Assembly: GCA_003448835.1 (NCBI GenBank)
Contig: DLXM01000142.1
Location: 1-5,075 of the forward strand
Origin: Bacteroidota bacterium
GTDB taxonomy: Bacteria > Bacteroidota > Rhodothermia > Balneolales > HLUCCA01
Reading direction: 5' to 3'
DNA length: 5,075 nt
A model generated the notes under the pieces. That model saw only the letters and a list, made by a program, of their open reading frames with translations. It had not been told where the DNA came from and searched no databases. Shown here piece after piece: positions 1-5,075 of this stretch. Position 1 is the first letter of the stretch, and every line of letters begins with the position of its first letter. The translations under genes and the position numbers were made by a program.

Positions 1-11
1 AATTTGTCCAA

Positions 12-506
12 TTAATTAATTTCCAATAATAAAGTGTTCTTTTCGACAGAAATGCCGGCTTCCACAAAAACGGACGCAATTGTGCCGTTGACGTGTGCTT
101 TTAATTCGTTTTCCATTTTCATGGCTTCGAGAATGATAACGGTTTCCCCAACTTCTACAGTATCTCCAACTTGTTTTTTAACGGCTAAAATTTTGCCCGG
201 CATTGGTGATTTGATAACGCCTTGATTAGTATTTTTAGTCGATTTGAAGCCCATTTTTGCTAATAAAATGGCTTGTTCGTCCTTGAAGGGGAGTTCATAA
301 TGCACTCCATCCAAAGCATAACTGATCGTGGTATCGGTGAGTTGGATGTCGTACAAATAGTACGTTGTTGTTCCTATTCGAATGTTGGCAGAAGTTGCTG
401 AAACTCGTTCGAAATCATAGGTGATTTCAGTTTTCTTTAATTCAAGTTTTTCATCACCAACAAGAATATGTTGGGCTATATCATTGATTGTAAACTCTAA
501 TTCCAT
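12..506 (-). CDS. Biotin carboxyl carrier protein (biotinyl-domain subunit of an acyl-CoA or acetyl-CoA carboxylase)
   Basis: A 164-residue cytoplasmic protein with no signal peptide. The C-terminal part (about residues 97-164) is a biotinyl/lipoyl domain. It opens with SPMPGKI and carries EAMKMEN, with K130 as the expected biotinylated lysine. In this family the carrier shuttles carboxybiotin from biotin carboxylase to a carboxyltransferase. Residues 1-75 form a beta-rich N-terminal region. The connecting stretch is not the long Ala/Pro-rich linker of classical E. coli-type AccB. This architecture resembles the free-standing carrier subunits of acyl-CoA carboxylases in FCB bacteria, so the substrate (acetyl-, propionyl- or another acyl-CoA, or a decarboxylase complex) cannot be fixed from the sequence. 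The ATG start overlaps the TGA stop of the upstream gene by one base, which implies coupling. The stop lies 11 bases from the window edge, so a partner subunit may follow outside. Biotinyl carrier is near certain; the enzyme it serves is inference. Confidence 0.9.
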   Translation of the reverse strand: MELEFTINDIAQHILVGDEKLELKKTEITYDFERVSATSANIRIGTTTYYLYDIQLTDTTISYALDGVHYELPFKDEQAILLAKMGFKSTKNTNQGVIKSPMPGKILAVKKQVGDTVEVGETVIILEAMKMENELKAHVNGTIASVFVEAGISVEKNTLLLEIN

Positions 507-784
507 CAGGACTCCGTTGTTGTTTGCAATGCAGATTGTCCTCTGCGAGTAGCTCTGAAATAAAAATGACGTAGGTTATCTAAGTCATAAAATATAGTAT
601 TTATTCTTGTACCATCTACATCCGAATCCTCAAAAACTTCGATCATGTTATGTGTCAACAGATTCGTTATATCGTCGCGGATTTCACCGAATTGGAGTCC
701 GGTTTCATCCATCAGCGTTTCGATATTTTCCTGATGAATTAAACGGCTAAGGATTTGACGTTCTGATTTTGTGATTTTAGGCAT
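506..784 (-). CDS. Small winged-helix-like protein of unknown function
   Basis: A 92-residue protein read from the ATG at 784-782. A TTG at 793 in the same frame would add three residues, but it lies inside the end of the preceding gene. The ATG falls one base after that gene's TAG stop and is the better start. I do not recognise a named family. The pattern TKSERQIL..., then a second helix with ETLMDETGLQFGEI, a third helix (RDDITNLLTHNMIEV) and a closing FRATRRGQSAL resembles a small winged helix-turn-helix domain. The final strand-helix is like the Y-x-x-T-x-x-G-x-x-x-L end of many such regulators. There is no sensor domain or membrane segment. It sits tightly between a lipoprotein gene and the biotin carrier gene. 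It could be a local regulator or a protein-interaction module; DNA binding is only inferred from predicted fold. Confidence 0.72.
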   Translation of the reverse strand: MPKITKSERQILSRLIHQENIETLMDETGLQFGEIRDDITNLLTHNMIEVFEDSDVDGTRINTIFYDLDNLRHFYFRATRRGQSALQTTTES

Positions 785-785
785 A

Positions 786-1289
786 CTACTCAACTTTTAA
801 ATCTCCATAGGTAATCAGATTTCCACGGCCGTCATAGATAAAAATACGGTTTAATCCGATTGCCTCGCTATACACGCGACTTGGAGCCAGCCAGGAGGGT
901 TCGATGAAAATATCAACTAATCCGGGTGGGAGAGGTCTACGGTTATCGTTGTAAATAATAAATGGTCTGCCAAATGGATCACGGGCATAGATTTCAAGTC
1001 CTGAAACCGCCTCGAGACCAGTAACTAAAATTTCCAGATTAAATCGGAGTCCAATACTCGGATTAGGATAAGGAACTGCGTTAATTTCGACAAGTCCCTG
1101 AAATAATGGCCCAATTTCCCAGTCATCCGGATCATTAACCAGAATATTCCCGTTCGCATCGGTTTTTGTGAAATTCTCGGGGGATGAAAAAGCTCTGCGC
1201 TCAAATTCTTCTTGTGCGGAGTTGTTCTGACAGCTTACTGATGAAATAAATAATAAAAGGACAAAAATGCCGGAATAAGTACGGTTCAC
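786..1289 (-). CDS. Predicted lipoprotein, hypothetical
   Basis: A 167-residue protein of no family I can name, starting with GTG at 1289. The N-terminus has one Arg (R3), a hydrophobic stretch around residues 8-17 and Cys20 in SSVSCQ. This looks like a lipoprotein signal peptide, although Ser at -3 is a weak match to the usual lipobox. Gln follows the Cys, so outer-membrane or surface attachment is possible but not shown. The mature part begins with a polar region, followed by a beta-rich domain (about 60-167) with many Pro and Gly, including PYPNPSIGLRF, ARDPFGRPFII and IYDGRGNLITYG. It looks like a small beta-sandwich; no catalytic motif is visible. The start lies 46 bases downstream of the queG stop. 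The TAG stop is one base before the next start codon, so it is likely co-transcribed with the genes on both sides. Confidence 0.78.
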   Translation of the reverse strand: MNRTYSGIFVLLLFISSVSCQNNSAQEEFERRAFSSPENFTKTDANGNILVNDPDDWEIGPLFQGLVEINAVPYPNPSIGLRFNLEILVTGLEAVSGLEIYARDPFGRPFIIYNDNRRPLPPGLVDIFIEPSWLAPSRVYSEAIGLNRIFIYDGRGNLITYGDLKVE

Positions 1290-1335
1290 TGAGAAAATAT
1301 TTAATGGTTTTTATGCCTCAATAATAAGCAGAAAT

Positions 1336-2289
1336 TCAATCTGAATCATTTATGTTTGAACGTACAACTTCGATATTTCTTTTGAGTCCGGTGAATTTTG
1401 TTCTCTTTACAGCACTATTTTTGAATAATCTGCGATATTCCTGGATGTCCAGTTCTTCCCAAAAATCGATATCACGATTTACCAATTCGTTTCTGGCAAA
1501 CAGCTCCTGGTTTTTTGCCGGACTGGCTTTTCTATTCCAGGGGCACACATCCTGACAGATATCACATCCATAGATCCAGTTCCCAATAGAATTGTGATAT
1601 TCTGTGGGGATGGCATCCCGCAATTCAATGGTAAAGTAGGAGATACATTTGGTCGCATCTACCCGGTATGGTTCATAAATAGCGTCAGTCGGACAAGCAT
1701 CGATGCATCTTGTGCAGGTTCCGCAATGATCAGCGGTCGAGTTATCATATTCAAATTTGGCATCCAATATCATTTCACCGATGAAATAAAAAGACCCGAG
1801 TTTTTTGTTCAACAGATTGCTGTTTTTCCCAATCCAACCAAGTCCACCTAGTTTCGCCCAGGTTTTATCCATGACCGGGGCAGAATCCACAAAAACTCGT
1901 CCCTCGACATTGCCTACAACTTCGCGCGTGAACTCGAACAACTCATAAAGTTTAGATTTCATCACGTCGTGGTAATCATCACCCAAAGCGTACTTCGATA
2001 TTCTTGGTGTATCAGCCTCCTGATCGATTTCTTTGAACAGTTCAGGTTGGTTATAACTCATCAAAACAGAGACTACAGATCGAGCTCCAGGGACCAGTAA
2101 AGTTGGGTCTAAACGCTTATCAAAATTGTTCTCCATCCACATCATCGTTCCGTTTCGTCCGGCACGTAACCATTCCTCGAATCGGGATTCTTCCTCGACC
2201 AGTCTTCTTGCAGGTGAAAAACCAATCGCCTCGAATCCAAGTCTAAGTGCATGCTGACGAATAAGTTCGGTATGTTTGTTTAAATTCAT
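1336..2289 (-). CDS. queG: Epoxyqueuosine reductase QueG
   Basis: A 317-residue cytoplasmic iron-sulfur, cobalamin-dependent enzyme. It reduces epoxyqueuosine to queuosine at the wobble position (34) of GUN-anticodon tRNAs, the last step of queuosine synthesis. Two cysteine sets are visible. The first is C189-x2-C192-x2-C195-x3-C199 (CGTCTRCIDACP). The second is C215 with C242, C245 and C249 (CDICQDVCPWN). Together they can bind two [4Fe-4S] clusters. The segment FVDSAPVMDKTWA includes D135, which aligns by context with the family's catalytic aspartate. GLGWIGKN follows, as is usual in QueG. The C-terminal SAVKRTKFTGLKRN is also typical. The protein ends soon after it, so it lacks the HEAT-like extension of longer homologues such as the B. 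subtilis enzyme; this short form looks complete. It is the first gene of the minus-strand run and is divergent from argG. I saw no queuosine-pathway neighbour. Confidence 0.96.
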   Translation of the reverse strand: MNLNKHTELIRQHALRLGFEAIGFSPARRLVEEESRFEEWLRAGRNGTMMWMENNFDKRLDPTLLVPGARSVVSVLMSYNQPELFKEIDQEADTPRISKYALGDDYHDVMKSKLYELFEFTREVVGNVEGRVFVDSAPVMDKTWAKLGGLGWIGKNSNLLNKKLGSFYFIGEMILDAKFEYDNSTADHCGTCTRCIDACPTDAIYEPYRVDATKCISYFTIELRDAIPTEYHNSIGNWIYGCDICQDVCPWNRKASPAKNQELFARNELVNRDIDFWEELDIQEYRRLFKNSAVKRTKFTGLKRNIEVVRSNINDSD

Positions 2290-2376
2290 TTATGAAGTCA
2301 ATTTTGTGCTTTAAAATAAAATACTTTTTATTAATAATTGTTATTGCATCAATCTGAAATAGTTTTTATCTAGTGT

Positions 2377-2399
2377 TATGCAAATAAATACTTTACATA
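2377..2399. promoter_or_regulatory. Inverted repeat, possible operator in the queG-argG divergent region
   Basis: TATGCAAA (2377-2384), a 7-base spacer and TTTACATA (2392-2399) form an inverted repeat with seven of eight positions matching. The related heptamer ATTGCAT also occurs at 2343-2349 and 2469-2475. A dyad of this size between divergent genes suits a dimeric or hexameric repressor such as ArgR. However, it does not match the usual ArgR box (TGAAT-A/T4-ATTCA) well. It also overlaps the ATG of the putative leader peptide. AT-rich intergenic DNA yields such dyads by chance, so confidence is low. Confidence 0.25.
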
Positions 2400-2464
2400 C
2401 CAATTTAGTAAAAGGTAGCGCGATAGCGAGGACTAACCCGGGGAAGGTTATGTCCGGTATTTAG
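2378..2464 (+). CDS. Putative 28-residue leader peptide of the argG operon
   Basis: An ATG at 2378 opens 28 codons ending in TAG at 2462-2464, wholly inside the argG 5' region. The peptide begins MQINTLHTN and ends GKVMSGI. There is no signal, domain or recognisable homology, so any role would be regulatory. It contains one arginine codon, AGG at 2429-2431 (codon 18), a codon seldom used in argG itself. This lies exactly at the 5' foot of the leader hairpin 2430-2455. A ribosome waiting there would cover the 5' arm and leave 2443-2455 free to form the antiterminator. A ribosome reaching the stop would cover 2443-2464 and favour the terminator. No Shine-Dalgarno sequence is seen, which is common in this group. 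One arginine codon is few for a classical leader peptide, and an ORF of this size can occur by chance. Confidence 0.35.
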   Translation: MQINTLHTNLVKGSAIARTNPGKVMSGI

Positions 2465-2508
2465 AGTAATTGCATAAAGAACTTTAAACGTATAAGGGCA
2501 GAATCTTC
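2430..2508 (+). promoter_or_regulatory. Attenuator leader RNA: competing hairpin and antiterminator upstream of argG
   Basis: Two mutually exclusive pairings can be traced by eye. First hairpin: 2430-2433 (GGAC) pairs with 2452-2455 (GTCC) and 2434-2438 (TAACC) with 2446-2450 (GGTTA). T2451 is bulged and the 7-base loop is CGGGGAA. Antiterminator: 2443-2455 pairs with 2496-2508 over 13 positions, as ten Watson-Crick pairs, two G-U wobbles and one A-G mismatch at 2450/2501. The second pairing destroys both the first hairpin and the downstream terminator, because 2496-2507 is the terminator's 5' arm. This is the standard logic of transcription attenuation. A small CGC-GATA-GCG hairpin (2419-2428) may stack just before. 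I do not recognise it as a known riboswitch class. The sensor could be leader-peptide translation, a small molecule or an RNA-binding protein. Confidence 0.6.
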
Positions 2509-2534
2509 AACAAGGTTCGGCCCTTTTTTATTTT
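2494..2534 (+). terminator. Intrinsic terminator in the argG leader
   Basis: AAGGGC (2494-2499) pairs with GCCCTT (2520-2525). After an A-G mismatch (2500/2519), GAATCTT (2501-2507) pairs with AAGGTTC (2512-2518), with one G-U wobble. The loop is CAAC (2508-2511). The stem has 13 pairs and runs into TTTTTTATTTT (2524-2534), so it acts on plus-strand transcription. The minus direction lacks a comparable U tract. No plus-strand gene lies upstream in the window, since queG is divergent. It therefore sits in the untranslated leader of argG, ending 15 bases before the start codon, and most likely controls read-through into the arginine operon. Confidence 0.85.
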
Positions 2535-2549
2535 AGGGATGTTAGACAT

Positions 2550-3746
2550 ATGGAAAAACCGATAGTGCTCGCGTATAGTGGCGGGCTGGATACTAGTTTT
2601 TGTATTCCGTTTCTCAAGGAAACATACAATACTGAAGTGCATGCTGTAATGGTTGACACTTTGGGATTGAATGATGATCAGATTCAAGTGGTCCGTGAGA
2701 AGGCATTGCTTTATGGGGCGGATAAATTTGAATGCATTCCGGGTTTCGACTCGATGTACGAACGAATTATCAGTTATTTGATCAAAGGAAATGTACTTAG
2801 GGATCGTACATATCCACTTTCAGTAGGTGCTGAACGGTTTATTCAGGCTGAAAAAGTTGCTCAATATGCCCAACATATCGGGACTCATCGTGTTGCTCAC
2901 GGATCAACCGGTGCAGGAAACGATCAGATTCGCTTTGATATCGCCCTGAGTGCGTTGATTCCCGGTGTCGACATCATAACTCCGATCCGCGATGGTGGAC
3001 TGACCCGTCAATTCACTACAGATTACCTTCGAAATCGGGGATTTGAAATTGCCGAGAAAACTACCAATTACTCCATAAACGATGGTATTTGGGGTACCAC
3101 GATTGGTGGAAAAGAAACTACAGCGGCAGATACTGCACTTCCATTTGAGGCATTTCCACACTTAAAAGATCCGATGTCATTCGAATCTGCTCCCGAAAAT
3201 GTGACGATTTCATTCGAAAAAGGAGTACCGATTGCAATAAATGGGCAGAAAATGAATCCTCTTACATTACTACGTTCGGTTTTAGAACTCGGACGAAAAC
3301 ATGGAATTGGACGTGGAATGCACCTTGGAGATACCATTTTGGGGATCAAAGGGCGCATCGGATTCGAAGCTCCGGTTGCGCAAATCTTGTATTTCGCTCA
3401 TCGAGAGCTTGAAAAATTAGTCCTCACTAAATGGCAGCGCCAAATAAAAGATAATCTTGCCGATCAATATGGTATGCTGCTACATGAAGGACAGTTTTAC
3501 GATCCAGTTATGCGGAATCTGGAAGCATATTTCGATTCATCACAAGAACATGTTACGGGCGACGTACAAATCTACATTGGTAGAGGAATTTTATTTCATC
3601 GAAATACAACTTCGCCATTTTCACTCATGAAAGAAGGGATTGCCACATACGGCGAAGACACAAACGGATGGACCGGAGCAGAAGCCCGGGCATTTTCAAA
3701 ACTGGCAGGAATAACGTCTAAACTTGCAAATACACAATCATCATGA
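2550..3746 (+). CDS. argG: Argininosuccinate synthase
   Basis: A 398-residue cytoplasmic enzyme joining citrulline and aspartate with ATP to give argininosuccinate, AMP and PPi, the penultimate step of arginine synthesis. Full length for the family. The N-type ATP pyrophosphatase P-loop AYSGGLDTS is at residues 8-16. The diagnostic GSTGAGNDQIRFD begins at residue 118 and contributes to citrulline and aspartate binding. TPIRDGGLTR, NYSINDGIWGTTIGGKE and a late IYIGRGILFHR segment fit the C-terminal synthetase domain. The GGKE form is the one I associate with Bacteroidota-like ArgG. The ATG at 2550 is preceded by AGGG at 2535-2538, a rather distant possible ribosome site. An ATG at 2539 is out of frame. 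The TGA stop overlaps the next gene's ATG by four bases (ATGA, 3743-3746). It is first in the operon and lies directly behind the leader attenuator. Confidence 0.97.
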   Translation: MEKPIVLAYSGGLDTSFCIPFLKETYNTEVHAVMVDTLGLNDDQIQVVREKALLYGADKFECIPGFDSMYERIISYLIKGNVLRDRTYPLSVGAERFIQAEKVAQYAQHIGTHRVAHGSTGAGNDQIRFDIALSALIPGVDIITPIRDGGLTRQFTTDYLRNRGFEIAEKTTNYSINDGIWGTTIGGKETTAADTALPFEAFPHLKDPMSFESAPENVTISFEKGVPIAINGQKMNPLTLLRSVLELGRKHGIGRGMHLGDTILGIKGRIGFEAPVAQILYFAHRELEKLVLTKWQRQIKDNLADQYGMLLHEGQFYDPVMRNLEAYFDSSQEHVTGDVQIYIGRGILFHRNTTSPFSLMKEGIATYGEDTNGWTGAEARAFSKLAGITSKLANTQSS

Positions 3747-4816
3747 CCACGGCCACAGAAAACATCAAAGCAGACATCCTCGCATCCAGTTCCGGATCCG
3801 TAAAACTATCCCACGATGTAACTATCGTTAAAAACGTTGTTGCTCAGGAAGGATACGTTGTTGCGGTTAAGTTACTGGACGACAAGGAAACATATAATAA
3901 AATTGAATCGGTAACCGGTGAGTTCGTCACGTACAAAAAAGGTGACATCGTGGTGGGTGCACTCGGCGAAAGACAAGCGCTGAGAGGTTACAGCGGAATC
4001 ATACCCCGATCCATTCGCGCCGGAGAGATTCTACATGTTCTGAATATGGGTGGCATCATTGGACAGTGCCAGTCACCCCACCCGGATTTTGGTCCTGCAA
4101 TGCGTGTTGAGGTACTAGGCGCCGTTATCGTCAAAGAAGATGAGATGATTCGTCATGCCTGTATTCAGGACTATGCTATTGAATGGCAATATGAGCTGAA
4201 AAACTCTGTACCATTGATCGCAGTAACCGGTACTTGTATGAATGTCGGTAAAACGATGGCAGCTACCCAGATTGTAAAACAATTGACCCAAAAGGGACTA
4301 AAAGTTGCTGCTGCGAAGCTTACAGGTGCATCCTTGATGCGTGATGTGAGATCGATGATGGAACAGGGCGCAATAGCATGTACTCATTTTTCTGAAGCCG
4401 GACTTGTATCAACAACCGGAAAAAATATTCTACCCATGGCAAAGGGACTCATCACTCACTTGAATAAATTGAATCCGGATATCATAGTCCTGGAATATGG
4501 TGATGGGATCATTGGTGCATACGGGGTAGATAGTTTGCTGATGGATAAAGAAATCCAGCGTTTCACCGCTGTTCATGTGGTTGCCGCACAGGATTTCATG
4601 GGATGTTGGGCATCAGATCACTTTTTCAGAAAACGATATAACAGCAATATTTCGATAATAACCGGACCGGTAACAGATAACCTGGTCGGTGTTCAATTTA
4701 TTCAGAATACCATGGGGATTCGTGCTGTAAATGCGGTTGCTGATCCGGAAAAACTCGGAGAATGGGTGCTTGAGGGATTACAAAATGCTAAAAATGCACC
4801 GCAGGAAGTACTATGA
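3743..4816 (+). CDS. BioD-like P-loop protein in the arginine operon, distantly DUF1611/DgcN-like
   Basis: A 357-residue soluble protein that I cannot name securely. Residues 163-171 read GTCMNVGKT, the same spacing as the P-loop of dethiobiotin synthetase (GTxxxVGKT), within a beta-strand/P-loop/helix context (LIAVTG...MAATQIVKQL). KLTGAS follows, as in the BioD/DUF1611 class. A hydrophobic strand then ends in acidic residues (DIIVLEYGDG, with E251 and D254 as Walker B-like candidates). These features fit the C-terminal domain of DUF1611 proteins, whose member DgcN has been described as a D-glutamate N-acetyltransferase. The N-terminal 155 residues look beta-rich (KKGDIVVGALGERQ, RAGEILHVLNMGG) rather than like the Rossmann-type N-terminal domain I associate with DgcN, so it is at most a remote relative. 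ATGA overlaps link it to argG upstream and argC downstream, a strong hint of a role in arginine synthesis. N-acylglutamate formation is one possibility (inference). Confidence 0.8.
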   Translation: MTTATENIKADILASSSGSVKLSHDVTIVKNVVAQEGYVVAVKLLDDKETYNKIESVTGEFVTYKKGDIVVGALGERQALRGYSGIIPRSIRAGEILHVLNMGGIIGQCQSPHPDFGPAMRVEVLGAVIVKEDEMIRHACIQDYAIEWQYELKNSVPLIAVTGTCMNVGKTMAATQIVKQLTQKGLKVAAAKLTGASLMRDVRSMMEQGAIACTHFSEAGLVSTTGKNILPMAKGLITHLNKLNPDIIVLEYGDGIIGAYGVDSLLMDKEIQRFTAVHVVAAQDFMGCWASDHFFRKRYNSNISIITGPVTDNLVGVQFIQNTMGIRAVNAVADPEKLGEWVLEGLQNAKNAPQEVL

Positions 4817-5075
4817 GTCTCACTAAACCTAAAACCATTGCTGTAATCGGGGCAAGTGGATACACGGGAATGGAAATCATACGCTATCTTCAAGGATGTC
4901 CACAGTTTGAGCTAACAACGATTGTGGGCAATCGAACTGCTGGATCCGTGTATTCAGATATTTATCCGGCATTTACCGGGATAGTAGATCTGGTGGTTCA
5001 GGGTGCCGAATCTGTGGGGTCATTATCTACCGATGCAGTAGTGTTGGCTTTGCCACACGGAAAATCAATGCAAGT
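4813..5075 (+). CDS. argC: N-acetyl-gamma-glutamyl-phosphate reductase, N-terminal part (cut by window edge)
   Basis: The first 87 codons are present; the frame is open to the right edge. The enzyme reduces N-acetylglutamyl-5-phosphate with NADPH to N-acetylglutamate semialdehyde, the third step of arginine and ornithine synthesis. The NADP-binding glycine motif GASGYTG is at residues 13-19 (IAVIGASGYTGMEIIRYL). VGNRTAG follows, and the characteristic ALPHG is at residues 79-83. The catalytic cysteine of the family lies further on and cannot be checked. The ATG at 4813 overlaps the stop of the P-loop gene by four bases (ATGA). In some FCB bacteria the pathway uses succinylated rather than acetylated intermediates, so the acyl group is not proven here. 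Confidence 0.95.
   Translation, partial: MSLTKPKTIAVIGASGYTGMEIIRYLQGCPQFELTTIVGNRTAGSVYSDIYPAFTGIVDLVVQGAESVGSLSTDAVVLALPHGKSMQ

Noticed and set aside
34..225. Plus-strand ORF opposite the biotinyl domain gene
   Set aside because: Antisense to the conserved EAMKMEN-containing domain; no independent support.
785..793. TTG at 793 as the start of the winged-helix-like gene
   Set aside because: It would overlap the end of the lipoprotein gene and add only three residues. The ATG at 784 directly after that gene's stop is simpler.
1352..1851. Two plus-strand ORFs (1352-1555 and 1594-1851) antisense to queG
   Set aside because: Both lie fully inside the well-supported queG gene, and their translations look like low-complexity antisense products.
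2344..2372. Sigma-70-like promoter TTGCAT - 17 bp - TATCTA for argG
   Set aside because: Each hexamer matches the consensus at only three of six positions, and FCB-group promoters use different consensus elements. It would also start transcription at about the leader ATG, which conflicts with the leader-peptide model. No promoter is called.
2400..2534. A known riboswitch (TPP, cobalamin, SAM, glycine, preQ1, guanidine) or T-box in the argG leader
   Set aside because: None of the conserved core sequences I know for these classes is visible, including the T-box sequence and the preQ1 core that queG nearby might have suggested. A new or rare class cannot be excluded.
2494..2534. Terminator serving an upstream plus-strand gene or a bidirectional terminator
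   Set aside because: The upstream gene queG points away, and on the minus strand the hairpin is followed by TTATACG, not a U tract.
2484..2687. A 67-codon minus-strand ORF across the attenuator and the start of argG
   Set aside because: It lies antisense to the terminator hairpin and the conserved ArgG P-loop. Its protein has no recognisable features; it is a shadow frame.
2904..3358. Two minus-strand ORFs inside argG (2904-3161 and 3068-3358)
   Set aside because: They are antisense to conserved ArgG coding sequence, overlap each other and show no domain.
3743..4816. Direct naming of the P-loop protein as DgcN or BioD
   Set aside because: The P-loop style agrees, but the N-terminal half does not look like DgcN. 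The protein is also much longer than BioD and sits in an arginine operon, so a name would overstate the evidence.
4702..4893. Minus-strand ORF spanning the junction of the P-loop gene and argC
   Set aside because: Antisense to two supported genes and their ATGA overlap; no motif.

Overview
The window looks like an ordinary chromosomal stretch of a moderately AT-rich bacterium from the Bacteroidota/Balneolota/Rhodothermota side of the FCB group. This is inferred from three things: the ArgG sequence style (an NYSIN...WGTTIGGKE segment), a short QueG without a C-terminal repeat extension, and a free-standing biotin carrier protein of about 160 residues. No mobile element, CRISPR array, tRNA or rRNA was seen.

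The left half (about 1-2289) is a minus-strand gene run. It reads queG (epoxyqueuosine reductase, tRNA modification), a small predicted lipoprotein, a small winged-helix-like protein, then a biotin carboxyl carrier protein. The last three genes are packed with a 1-nt gap and a 1-nt overlap. The run probably continues past the left edge, where a biotin carboxylase or carboxyltransferase partner might lie.

The right half (2550-5075) is a plus-strand arginine biosynthesis operon. It holds argG, a BioD-like P-loop protein that I cannot name with certainty (DUF1611/DgcN-like at best), and argC, which runs off the right edge. Both junctions are 4-nt ATGA overlaps, which suggests translational coupling. 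The P-loop protein sits where many related bacteria carry an acetyltransferase gene in their arginine cluster, so it may have a role in the N-acylglutamate steps.

The most interesting part is the 260-bp divergent intergenic region (2290-2549). A strong plus-directed intrinsic terminator ends about 15 nt before argG. No plus-strand gene lies upstream of it, so it must act on the argG leader. Segment 2443-2455 is nearly a copy of the terminator's 3' arm and can pair with the terminator's 5' arm. The same segment can instead be held in an upstream hairpin at 2430-2455. Together these form a hairpin / antiterminator / terminator attenuator. A 28-codon ORF (2378-2464) runs through the first hairpin, and its only arginine codon (AGG) lies at the base of that hairpin. 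That geometry fits arginine-sensing attenuation by ribosome stalling, although a ligand-sensing RNA remains possible.
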